DNA of 64,000 nucleotides from Austropuccinia psidii (lineage: Eukaryota; Basidiomycota; Pucciniomycetes; Pucciniales; Sphaerophragmiaceae): positions 60,055,937 through 60,119,936 of the forward strand of contig JALGQZ010000001.1 of NCBI GenBank assembly GCA_023105745.1. The letters run 5' to 3'. Below the pieces are notes generated by a model. That model saw only the letters and a list, made by a program, of their open reading frames with translations, searched no databases and had not been told where the DNA came from. Positions 1-8,377 of the stretch are shown in pieces. Numbering within the stretch: position 1 is the stretch's first letter; the number at the start of each line of letters is the position of its first letter. The translations under genes were made by a program, and so were the position numbers.

Positions 1-125
1 GTGGTTACAAATGTCCCAATCTGAAGTGCAAACTCAAGAACAACTTGATGATTTCAAGAAACTGAATGAAATATTGAAAAGAAATGAAATCTTACAAGAG
101 GCTACAATTAAAGCCATCCAAGAGA
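1..125 (+). pseudogene. gag: Element B gag fragment, coiled-coil segment
   Basis: The open frame through base 125 encodes a Glu/Gln/Lys-rich helical segment that starts with the WLQMSQ-like motif also seen in gag of elements A (near 3330) and D (near 22625). It is the part of Gag between the N-terminal region and the capsid. It is cut at base 125 by the LTR of element A, and gag resumes at 9813 after the duplicated AGAGA. The assignment rests on alignment by eye with the homologous segments of A and D. Confidence 0.85.
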
Positions 126-882
126 TGTCAGACTGTGACTCAAAACCAGAGCACAAGCATGACAGCCAAAATACCATAAACCAATGGTATAGCCAAAATA
201 CCACCAAAACATGGAGCTGAGCCAAATTAGCTCAAAAGGTATCAAACGAAAGAGGAAACTCACCTCTTCCTGAAAATATAAGTCTCATCACCATAGGACA
301 AGAAATAACAAAGTTATTCCTGCTCAAAGTTATTGCTGAGCATAAACCTTAATTTTCACCTCTCATCTAAAATCTAGAAGGAGAGGCTTAACCCCATCAA
401 ATGGGTACTCAAAATGAATCTCTAAGCGAGGGCTATCCAATGGTACCAGCCAAACTGAGCTAGCACCAGTATTACTTGAGTTATGGTCAAATTCAGACCA
501 AATAAGGGTGAACAAAACATTCACCTCTCATCTAACTTTTACAGTTTTAGTGTGAGATACCTGAAGTGGGGTCTTTTTGGAAAGAGCACAATCAGGGCTA
601 TCCGATGGTGCCATCCATTTCCTCATAGCTCAACTACAACAGAAGTTATTGGCCAAACAAGCTTAATACAGCTTTTGCCCAAACCACGCCAATGTACAAA
701 TAAACTTGTAAATGGGATAACTTTGCCATATTTAATGATAACCATGTAAAGCTGGGTACCATTGTGTAGAGCTCATATAGAGCTATTCAATGAACCAATT
801 TTGAGCTTGATATCTCAAAAACTGACAGAGGTATGACCATTTTAAGGTCAAAATCCCACCTGCTGTCATATACAGCCTTACC

Positions 883-1105
883 ATGGGATAATATCCCATA
901 ACCATGAATATGAGGTGTCAAATAGACAAAGAAGCATGTTTTTACTTCAATACCTCATATGTCAGTCAATACTGGGGTCCCATACAGTTTCTGTACAGCA
1001 TTCTACGCGTCATACACGTCAGAATCAGGCTGTGAGGTCCCCACATGAAAATTTTCACCCTGTATTGGTGAAAACTGCCCAGATGTGGTTTCAAAACCAC
1101 ATCTG
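883..1105 (+). promoter_or_regulatory. Palindrome cluster in LTR U3
   Basis: Three inverted repeats lie in this stretch. ATGGGATA/TATCCCAT with a one-base centre is at 883-899. TTTTCACC/GGTGAAAA with a seven-base loop is near 1056-1078. CAGATGTGGTTT/AAACCACATCTG with a two-base centre is at 1080-1105. In element B the first becomes GTGGGATA/TATCCCAC (15440-15456). In element D the third becomes GTGGCTTT/AAAGCCAC (20381-20397). Both arms changed together in each case. The cluster is 115 bp or more upstream of the TATA-like site, so DNA binding or cruciform function is as likely as an RNA role. Confidence 0.6.
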
Positions 1106-1218
1106 AGCCCAATACAGAGTATACAGGCTGTTTGCAAACCACAAGCCTGTCATAGAGAGTGAAAAATCTTCACTTCCTCTACGTGGAAAGGTCTAGCAGC
1201 CTTTCCACCTCAATTTCA

Positions 1219-1229
1219 GGATCAAAAGG
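1219..1229 (+). promoter_or_regulatory. TATA-like element of the LTR promoter
   Basis: The site reads GGATCAAAAGG here, but GGATAAAAGG in the 3' LTR (9471-9480) and in the B and D LTRs. The F-type LTR has a clear TATAAAAA at 56431-56438 in the same context. This LTR therefore carries a change in its promoter box. Transcription start would be about 25-40 bp downstream, before the hairpin at 1393. Confidence 0.45.
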
Positions 1230-1392
1230 AGCGCTTTTCATAGCCAAAAACCTCTCCTCATCCTGCTCTTGAATAACCTACGTAGTAAACTGTCAAAAAC
1301 AGTTTTACTCTTGGTTAAATAATCAGGTATAATTATAATCTTTAATTATTGTGCACTTTATTATTGTAATCCAACAGATAAAGCCTGCACCC

Positions 1393-1441
1393 AGGGTTCT
1401 CAATAGCGCGCACCACCACTATTTCTCAATAGTAGAACCCT
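1393..1441 (+). promoter_or_regulatory. Covarying hairpin with CACCACCACT loop
   Basis: Arms AGGGTTCT (1393-1400) and AGAACCCT (1434-1441) enclose a loop containing CACCACCACT. The same structure occurs in every A- and F-type LTR: 9644-9692 (AGGGTTCT/AGAACCCT); 15808-15855, 20685-20733, 30821-30869 and reverse 33663-33711 (AGGGCTTT/AAAGCCCT); and 56607-56655 (AGGTCCT/AGGACCT). The stem changes in both arms while much of the loop stays. It lies downstream of the TATA-like site and so should be in the RNA. Role unknown; leader structure, dimerisation or packaging are possibilities. Confidence 0.7.
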
Positions 1442-1559
1442 TTTATCTTATCATAAACCTTTATAAACCTCTTTTAAATCATTTTCTGCCGTGTCACATA
1501 CATAGTTAAAGTTGTAATTAGCCTAGTTATACCTTTATCATAGTATCATCCTGACATTT

Positions 1560-1572
1560 TGGGGGCCTGGCC
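1560..1572 (+). promoter_or_regulatory. Primer-binding site of element A
   Basis: TGGGGGCCTGGCC begins three bases after the LTR. Elements D (20839), G (35390) and H (58506, minus) carry TGGGGGCGTGGCC, TGGGGCCCAGCTG and TGGGGGCCTGGCC at the same place. TGG pairs with the CCA tail of a tRNA. The TGGGGGC start resembles proline-tRNA primer sites of other retroelements, but the primer was not confirmed. Confidence 0.65.
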
Positions 1573-1602
1573 GTGTTTTTAACTTATTTTTGGACCTTAC
1601 AA

Positions 1603-1656
1603 GTAAGTCTTTTCTCTTTTTTATGACTTATTAACACATTGTTTTATCCTTTTTAG
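1603..1656 (+). other. Candidate leader intron 1, element A
   Basis: Donor GTAAGT (1603), branch-like TTAACAC near 1631 and acceptor TTTTTAG (ending 1656) outline a 54-nt intron just after the primer-binding site. Element D keeps the layout at 20891-20942 with GTGAGT, TTAACAC and TTTTTAG. A longer alternative would use the acceptor TTTTGATTCAG ending at 2149. Splicing is inferred from consensus only. Confidence 0.4.
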
Positions 1657-2148
1657 GCGTAATTTCTATTTAAATATATAGATTATATATATTTTTACCT
1701 TTTTTTTATATACTCATATTATAAGAGTATTTTTTACGTGGTTAACACCCACAGTAATTTATTATTTTTGGCGTGTTTTGCATATAAAAACACATAAGCC
1801 ACTAATAAAGTCCTGTATTCTTGCCTGAATAAGGACACCTCTGACTGAAAAACCATCAGTTGAGGCGTGGTCAAGTGTATTGTTAATTCAATAACACTTG
1901 TATACAAACCACTTTTACAGAATACACTTGCAAACCACAAGTGTATCTGAGGGATACTGACACACAAACAGTGTGACAGGACACCATAAGCTGTATTTTT
2001 GACATGAAATTGTTAATCCAATTACACTGTCATTATACAAGGGCATACTGTAATAATATACAAGCCCAGAGGCCATTCTTAGACGTGCAAAACCAGCCTT
2101 TTAAGAAGTCTTAACTGACATAAGCCCTCTTTTTCCTGTTTTGATTCA

Positions 2149-2449
2149 GTGGAAGAAAACTACATCCCACTTGAAACCCAGTCACAGGCCAACACACCAG
2201 TGACACCCTCAGAACCAGAGGGCAGCAAGGGTAAAGGAAAAAGGCTTAGTGAAGGCCTCATTACAGCCAAGAAGTGGACACCAATAGCCACTCAGAGGAG
2301 TAGAAAACCACGAAACTCTGCTTCAATACAAGGTAAACCAACCTTAACCACTTGTACAGGGAAGATTACAATTATTAACCCAGTTGTAACTTCCAAAGGC
2401 AAACTGCCCAAAGCAGCAGATAACAAACTTGTACAAGGCACAGTCAAAG
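2149..2449 (+). CDS. Leader ORF upstream of gag, possible first exon of an accessory protein
   Basis: About 100 codons are open from the GTG at 2149 to a candidate donor at 2450; read through, the frame stops at 2494-2496. The product is Lys/Thr/Pro-rich, with no signal peptide or recognised domain. It has no ATG, so it would need an upstream exon or a near-cognate start; it begins right after a pyrimidine-rich tract ending CAG (2149). D has the homologous ORF at 21451, and G (35562) and H (58124, minus) have ORFs in the same position. The exon ends AAAG|GTAAAT one base into a codon, and joining it to 2518 puts it in frame with the overlapping ORF there. Function unknown. Confidence 0.5.
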
Positions 2450-2517
2450 GTAAATACCCTAAGAACAGAAAGTTTTTGACTGCTTGCAAACACTGATATG
2501 TCCCCTGCATACCTCAG
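2450..2517 (+). other. Candidate intron 2 of element A, containing the gag ATG
   Basis: Donor AAAG|GTAAAT and acceptor ACCTCAG|AG bound 68 nt that include the gag start ATG at 2498. Removing it would delete the gag start and fuse the leader ORF to the overlapping frame at 2518. Element D has AAAG|GTAAAA and ATCTCAG|GA in the same phase (21749-21816). Element G has ATA|GTAAGT and AACCAG|AT, also in the same phase (35809-35870). Splicing is inferred, not observed. Confidence 0.4.
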
Positions 2518-4540
2518 AGACCTTGGCTTCCAAAGGAACCAGCCAGAGGATAGAGCAGGAATGTCTAGAACCAGAAGACCTGAAAGAAGACACATTGGAC
2601 ACAGTGGTGGATGGCAAAACAATGAGGGAGATAATATCAACCTTGCCATTCCCACTCCAATTCAACAGAAACCTCAAACCAGAGGACTGGAAGGATATGG
2701 ATCAAGTTCTTCAAATCCACCAACTCCTCAAAGATTTGTTTCAATGGAGCATGGGCAACAAGAGGTTCAACCTAGAAACTCACTGGGAAGAACTGGGATC
2801 AAGTTGCCAGAAGATCTGTCTCAAAGAGATAGACTTCAAGGACCTCATGGTAATCACCAAGGGTTGGAACCCTACCAGGCAGCACAGACTCCTGGAGGCA
2901 AGGGCACAGAGGATAAGGGAGAACCAAGCCACTATCCAAGCTATAGAAGAACAGTTAACCCAGACAGGGCCTACTCAGATTCCTTCAGGTTCACAAGGAG
3001 CAAGCCAAATCAGCTCTCCAGTGGCTTCACACCATTCAGAAACCAGCAGATCAGTGGCCAAGAGTCACCATTCTTCACAATTCCAGGGAGTTTCCAGGAG
3101 AAGACAAGGCAACAAGGGCAAGAACAAAGCCTCCTTCAACCAGAGGAGGAAAGAGTCAGACCCCATGATCCAGAAGCTGTTAGATTTGGTAAAAGAAGTA
3201 CACAAGAACCCGAAGTAGTTGTAAACCACTCTAGAATCAGTATTCCTAGTAATAGAAACATTACCCCCACTCAGACTGAAAATAACATTATCACATCTGA
3301 GAGCAACATCAACAGTGACACACTGTGGTTGCAAATGTCCCAATATGCTGAGCAATCTACAAAGCAGGCTGCAGAATTTGCAGCTGCCCAAGAGAGGATG
3401 AAAAAACCTCAAGCCTCATTGGAGCAGATAGTTAAAAACCTTCAGGAAGGATATGCTCAACTGAGCAAAGCCTCTGAAGAAACCAACAAGAGACTGAATC
3501 AAGTCTCTGAAGAACAACACCATAGCAGCAGGGACAGGGAGTGTCTGAACCAAGATATCAACAAATTGTTTGATGCCTACCATAGCTTAAAGCGCCAACC
3601 ACAAGGCCAAGCTATGGAGAATCCATATCAACAAGATGACATCAAACCAGATGCCATGTTGTTGAATAAGGCAAGATCTCCATCACAATACCAGGATGGA
3701 GATGGCATGTCTTATTCAGAGAAGGAAGCCTTGAAACAGCTTTCTGAGGCCTCAAGCTGGCCCAAATTCTCTGGATCAGGAGAATATGATCATATGGAAC
3801 TCATAGATTAGATTGATGGACTCTTCATTGATGTACCAAGCATACCAGATTACTGGATTACTGCTAGACTGAATACTGCATTTAAAGGTCATGCAAGTAT
3901 ATGGTACACTGAAATAAAAGAAATCCATGGCAGAAGAAATTGGCCATGGTGGAAGAGTCAAATAATCCAAAAGTACAGTAATGGAACTTGGATATGGCAA
4001 AAGACCATGTCATTTGAAAATGACAAATACTCTGTGGACAAAGATCCATATGAGTGGTGTCTTAGACAGTCTAAAAGACTTAAAGCCATTGATCCTCAAA
4101 TGAACATTCAAATGAGGAATTATAAACTTCTGACACAACTGCCAGGAGAACTAGAGCATGCAGTAAAGTGCAGATGCAACCAAAATTGCACTCTAGATGA
4201 TATAGCCAATACCTTACAAGACATAAGGAAAAGGACTAATATAGGGAAATTCACCCCATATAGAAGCAGTAGTTTCAAAGAGAAACAACCTTTCAGGGTA
4301 GAGTTTAAAGACAAACCCAGAGAAAGAGTGGCAGAAGTGGCAAAGAAGAAGAATTCTTGTCACAATTGTGGGTCAACAGACCACTATGCCAACAACTGTC
4401 CAAAAGCAAAGAAGAAAGTCTATGCTATAGAAAAAGTCCCTGAAGAAGAACCTCCAACAGAGGATTCTGAATCAGACTCTATGGGTGATGCCATCAGAGA
4501 ACCATCTGATGAGGACAAGACCCAAGAGAGGAATTTCTAG
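2498..4540 (+). pseudogene. gag: Gag of element A with one internal stop
   Basis: The frame starts at ATG 2498, just after an in-frame stop at 2477-2479; element D keeps this ATG at 21797. The product is a hydrophilic N-terminal region of about 280 residues, a coiled coil rich in Gln/Glu (near 3330-3560), a capsid-like region beginning near 3700 (WPKFSG and EYDHMELI motifs) and a CCHC zinc knuckle (CHNCGSTDHYANNC, about 4360-4400). TAG at 3809-3811 replaces a Tyr codon found in B. A one-base deletion near 4510 sends the frame to TAG at 4538; in D gag runs straight on into protease, so Gag-Pol was a single frame. The first 240 codons overlap another long open frame. Confidence 0.9.
2518..3218 (+). 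CDS. ORF overlapping gag in the +1 frame, candidate accessory protein
   Basis: This frame, one base ahead of gag, is open for about 233 codons and stops at 3218. It encodes a helix-rich part (residues 20-110) containing ITKGWNP, a Ser/His/Gln-rich part, a Lys/Arg patch and a C-terminal amphipathic helix (PMIQKLLDLVKEVHK). Homologous frames with GW-x-P, a basic patch and a terminal helix occur in D (21817-22517), G (36058-36485) and H (minus, about 57700-57186), always one base ahead of gag. A-D protein similarity is at least as high here as in the gag frame. No family recognised. It may be reached by splicing from 2449, or be the start of a product that frameshifts into gag. Confidence 0.6.
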
Positions 4541-5802
4541 TGGAATACCAAGAGGAAACCCCACTAGAAATCCAGGATATACAGTTGGAAGCAGGCATGC
4601 CACAAGACACTGCCAACAAAAACTTGTGTAAACACACACAAGATGCACAAACATTCCTGGTTACACCAACCAAAGGAATGGCATATATACATGGAACAGC
4701 CACAAAAATGACTGTATGTATTGACAATGCTCAGCACCCACTGATCATTGACAGTGGAGCACACTGCTCCATAGTGGCCAGAAATTATCTGGATAACCAC
4801 TTCCCAAACTGGGAAAAAGAACTCTTGCCCACCAGGGCAAAGAACTTTAAGAGTGCATCTGGAAAGATGACCTCTATTGGGACAATTATCAAAGAGATAA
4901 TTATACCCCACAGGAAAGGTAATATCAGACTCAACCCAGAGTTTGTAGTGCTTGAAGATGCCCAAATCCAAGGGTTCTTACTGGGAACAGATTACCAGAG
5001 GATGTATGGCATAGATATTTACAATAGTAAAAATAGGCATATTACCATTGGTACTAACAAGGAAAAGAAATTTTCTCTTGATATATACCAGATATCTTCT
5101 CAGGACCCACTGGAAGAACTTCTGAAAGAATTCAGAGAGGGACAGTTTAGCACTACCCTCACCAGTAAACAAAAGCTAAGTTTACTGAAGATGCTGAGGA
5201 AGAATAGACCAGCATTTGCCATTGGTGAAGAACCATTAGGCAAGATCAAAGGCCATGATATAGAACTATATCTGGATGTAGAAAGGCCTTATCCACCCAT
5301 GCTAAGGAGACCTCCTTACCCAGCAAGTCTGGAGACCAGGAAAGAGATTGAGAAACATATCAATGAACTCCTGGACATGGATGTCATTAGGAAGATTGGA
5401 CATAATGAAATAGTGGAAATCACCACTCCTGTCCTAATCACCTGGAATGATGGCAAGTCTAGATTGTGTGGAGACTTCAGAGCCCTGAACAACTACACCA
5501 AAGCAGACAGGTACCCTATACCAAGGATACCTCATGCCTTGGGTAAATTAGCCAAAGCCAAATACATAACCAAGATGGATTGTATGAAAGGCTTCCACCA
5601 AAATGGAGTTAAACCAAACTCCATGAAGTTGCTCAGAATAATATGCCATATGGGCATATATGAGTACACCAGGATTCCATTTGGCATCAAGAATGCACCA
5701 GCCCACTTCCAAAGGATGATGGACACAATATTTCAAGAAGAAATAATGGAAGGCTGGATGGTAGTATATATTGATGATATCATTATATACTCAGAGACAT
5801 GA
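4540..5802 (+). CDS. pol: Pol part 1 of element A: protease and reverse transcriptase
   Basis: The frame is open for 420 codons. The retroviral-type aspartic protease has its active site DSGAHCS near codon 70. The reverse transcriptase follows, with LRRPPYPAS, CGDFRALN (fingers), MDCMKGFHQN (palm), PFGIKNAPAHFQ and the catalytic YIDD at 5767-5778. It ends at TGA 5800-5802, where B and D have TGG (Trp), so this is a point nonsense mutation. No ATG start is needed because the ancestor was a Gag-Pol fusion; the break near 4510 now separates them. The protein would process Gag-Pol and copy the RNA in cytoplasmic particles. Confidence 0.93.
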   Translation: MEYQEETPLEIQDIQLEAGMPQDTANKNLCKHTQDAQTFLVTPTKGMAYIHGTATKMTVCIDNAQHPLIIDSGAHCSIVARNYLDNHFPNWEKELLPTRAKNFKSASGKMTSIGTIIKEIIIPHRKGNIRLNPEFVVLEDAQIQGFLLGTDYQRMYGIDIYNSKNRHITIGTNKEKKFSLDIYQISSQDPLEELLKEFREGQFSTTLTSKQKLSLLKMLRKNRPAFAIGEEPLGKIKGHDIELYLDVERPYPPMLRRPPYPASLETRKEIEKHINELLDMDVIRKIGHNEIVEITTPVLITWNDGKSRLCGDFRALNNYTKADRYPIPRIPHALGKLAKAKYITKMDCMKGFHQNGVKPNSMKLLRIICHMGIYEYTRIPFGIKNAPAHFQRMMDTIFQEEIMEGWMVVYIDDIIIYSET

Positions 5803-6417
5803 GAAGATCATGTAGAGTACATAGACAGAGTGATAATTAAATGTACACCCATCAATCTAAAAATTTCATTTAAAAAGTTTAATTTTGGCCAACAAGAGCT
5901 ACTAGCTCTAGGACACAAAGTCTCAGGCCTTAGTCTGGCAATTGACCAGAACAAAGTAGCAGCAGTACTGCAAAAGCCAGTACCAAAGAGCATTAAAGAA
6001 ATGCAATCTTTCCTTGGGTTTGCTAGCTACTATAGAAACCACATCAAAAGCTTTGCCCACATAACTAGTAGCTTATACAAGTTATGCTCAAAAGATGTAG
6101 TTTTTGAAATAACCAAGGAAAGGAGGGATGCATATGAGAGGATCAAACATGAACTCACAAATGCACCTGTGCTCATCTTGCCTGACTTTGAACTACCATT
6201 CAAGTTATATATAGATGCAGCATGCAGCCAAGGCTTGGGAGCAGCCCTTCACCAAAGACAAATTGTGGATGGTGAACCAAGAGAAGGTGTAATATGTTAC
6301 ATCTCCAGGCAGCTGAAAGATTCAGAAGCCAGGTATGGGGCCACCCAGACAGAATGTCTATGTCTAGTCTGGGCTCTAGGGAAAACTCCATTATTATTTG
6401 GAGGGAGCAGTCTTTGA
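5803..6417 (+). pseudogene. pol: Pol part 2 of element A: RT connection and start of RNase H
   Basis: The same frame continues after the TGA at 5800. It shows the thumb/connection motifs LGHKVSGLSLAID and SFLGFASYYRNHIKSFAH, then the RNase H core beginning [18 protein letters not shown], where the Asp is the first catalytic acid. The natural frame leaves near 6385 because of one extra base in an A-run; the shifted frame then stops at 6417. Homologous sequence in B at 12660-12760 shows the uninterrupted reading. Confidence 0.9.
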
Positions 6418-8353
6418 AGTCTACACAGACTGCACAGCCTTGAAGTCTTTACTAAACATGAAGACTACTAATAGACACATGCTGAGATGGCAAATAGCCA
6501 TCCAGGAGTATAGAGGGAACATGACCATCATATACAAGGAAGGTAAAAGCCATACCAATGCAGATGGCCTTAGCAGATGGCCACTGGACAATGTCAAAAG
6601 CAATCCAGCTTATGACCCCAAAGGTGCTGCAAAAATTCCTATCCATTTTATGGAAATAGATAGGAAGAAAAACTTCAGATTCTCTGAATGGGCACCAGGG
6701 AGTGGTACCCTTGACAGTGGAAACACTGATTCAGAAGGGACAGAAACCCCCATACTGGGAATAAGTTCCTCAGAACTGCACAATGAATTTTTTAATGCAG
6801 TACTGAAATCTTATGCTAAACACAAACAGTGTAGCATACTCCTCCAACTCCTTCAACAAAAATACAGGAGCCCAGAACTGGAAACCCAGCTGGAGGAACC
6901 CTGGTTGAGGGCCTATAAGGACAATGAATTCTTCCTTATAGATGGCCTGATTTATCACAGAGAAAAGCACACCAGTGCACTCACAGTGATAGACAGAGAC
7001 CACATCTCTTTAATCCTGCAGGAATGCCATGACTGCCCCTATATGGGCCACATGAGTGAGGACAGGACTAAAGAGAGGGTAGCAAGCACAGCTTGGTGGC
7101 CCAAGTGGGAGCAAGAGTTGAGTGAATACATCAACACTTGTGAAAGATGCCAAAAGGCAAATAGAAAACATGGGAAGAAATATGGGTTACTTCAACATAT
7201 AGAAGAACCCAAACACCCATGGGAAACCATCAACATGGACTGGGTTACAGGACTTGTCCCAGGAGGCAAAGAAAATTACAATGCCTGTTTAATCATAGTT
7301 GATAGGTTCAGCAAGAGCATGAGGTGTCTACCATGCCATAAAGAAGACACAGCCATGGACACTGCTCTGTTATTCTGGAATAACATCATATCCACCTGTG
7401 GAGTCCCCAAGATCATAATTAGTGACAGGGACCCAAAATTCAGATCTGAATTTTGGACCAACTTATATGACATGCTTGGCACCAAGCTTGCCTTTTCCAC
7501 AGCTTACCGTCCCCAAACAGATGGCCTAGCTGAAAGGATGATCCAAACAATGGAGGACATCCTCAGAAGGTTCTGTGCCTATGGCATGGAATACAAGGAC
7601 CATGAGGGATACACCCATGATTGGGTCACCCTCTTACCAGCAGTCCAACTGGCTTATAATACAAGCCAGAACTCTACCACAGGAAAAACACCTGCACTGG
7701 TAGAGAAAGGGTGGAATCCCCTGTTACCTGTGGATCACTTGAAGAAAAATCCTCTGACCATCTACCCCACAGCCAAAGACTTCCATGATATGTGGAAGAA
7801 AGCCTGTGATACTGCTGCCAAATGCATAGCTGAGGCCAAAGATTATAACAAGCAAAGGTGGGACAAATCACATATGGAACCTGACTTCAAGGAAGGGGAC
7901 CAGGTGTTAGTGTCTACACTGAACTTTAACAATCTCAAAGGACCCAAGAAAATGAGAGACTCATTTGTAGGGCCTTTCACTATCATTAAGTTGATAGGGA
8001 AGAATGCAGTAGAGGTCAAGCTCACTGAGGAGTTTTCTAGGAAACACCCAGTCTTTCCAGTGAGCCTGGTCAAACCATACTTCCAAACAGAGGAGGATAA
8101 ATTCCCCTCCAGGAAGAAAAACACCACTTCACCAGAAATAGTGGAAGTAGAAGACTCTCCTGGACCTGTGAGTAAAATCATCAGGGCCAGAAAAATCAGA
8201 ATTAATGGGAAGGATCAGAGACAATATCTAGTCAGATTCAAGAACCAGACAGCTGACAAAGACAAATGGTTGGCAGAGGATGCCATACCAGATGGGATCC
8301 TTCATCTAAGGAGATCCAGAGCCTCTAGGAGGACTGAACAGTCTCATCAATGA
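6398..8353 (+). CDS. pol: Pol part 3 of element A: RNase H, integrase and chromodomain
   Basis: This frame is open for 651 codons. It starts with the rest of RNase H ([26 protein letters not shown]). The integrase follows, with HHCC zinc finger (CHDCPYMGH ... TCERCQ) and a DDE core: D in MDWVTG, D in SDRDPKF, E in [11 protein letters not shown]. Then come the GPF segment ([10 protein letters not shown]) and a C-terminal chromodomain ([20 protein letters not shown] ... DKWLAED). Chromodomains guide integration to marked chromatin in this group. No key catalytic residue is visibly lost. The stop lies just upstream of the polypurine tract, as usual for the family. Confidence 0.95.
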   Translation: MEGAVFEVYTDCTALKSLLNMKTTNRHMLRWQIAIQEYRGNMTIIYKEGKSHTNADGLSRWPLDNVKSNPAYDPKGAAKIPIHFMEIDRKKNFRFSEWAPGSGTLDSGNTDSEGTETPILGISSSELHNEFFNAVLKSYAKHKQCSILLQLLQQKYRSPELETQLEEPWLRAYKDNEFFLIDGLIYHREKHTSALTVIDRDHISLILQECHDCPYMGHMSEDRTKERVASTAWWPKWEQELSEYINTCERCQKANRKHGKKYGLLQHIEEPKHPWETINMDWVTGLVPGGKENYNACLIIVDRFSKSMRCLPCHKEDTAMDTALLFWNNIISTCGVPKIIISDRDPKFRSEFWTNLYDMLGTKLAFSTAYRPQTDGLAERMIQTMEDILRRFCAYGMEYKDHEGYTHDWVTLLPAVQLAYNTSQNSTTGKTPALVEKGWNPLLPVDHLKKNPLTIYPTAKDFHDMWKKACDTAAKCIAEAKDYNKQRWDKSHMEPDFKEGDQVLVSTLNFNNLKGPKKMRDSFVGPFTIIKLIGKNAVEVKLTEEFSRKHPVFPVSLVKPYFQTEEDKFPSRKKNTTSPEIVEVEDSPGPVSKIIRARKIRINGKDQRQYLVRFKNQTADKDKWLAEDAIPDGILHLRRSRASRRTEQSHQ

Positions 8354-8365
8354 TGAGCCTTTTTT

Positions 8366-8377
8366 AGAGGGAGGGTA
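8366..8377 (+). promoter_or_regulatory. Polypurine tract of element A
   Basis: AGAGGGAGGGTA immediately precedes the 3' LTR and follows a T-run. It primes plus-strand DNA synthesis. Equivalents: GGAGGAAGGGTA in B, AAGGGAGGGTA in D, GCGGGAGGGAA in G and TGGTGGGAGGGAA in H (minus strand, 50594-50606). Confidence 0.85.

Larger units (their letters stand above)
126..1556 (+). repeat. 5' LTR of element A
   Basis: The LTR starts TGTCAG and ends CTGACA, a perfect six-base terminal inverted repeat. It is 1431 bp. A U3 with several palindromes (883-1105) precedes a TATA-like site near 1219 and a covarying hairpin at 1393-1441. Related LTRs in the window are 8378-9807, 14693-15962, 19442-20835, 27652-30973 (split) and the reverse copy 33558-34952. 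Confidence 0.95.

Noticed and set aside
915..1106. 63-codon frame in A-type LTR, also seen at 30349-30540 and 34186-33980 (minus)
   Set aside because: It opens at GTG in A, the A 3' LTR copy has an early stop, and it ends in the palindrome. Shared LTR descent explains the similarity.
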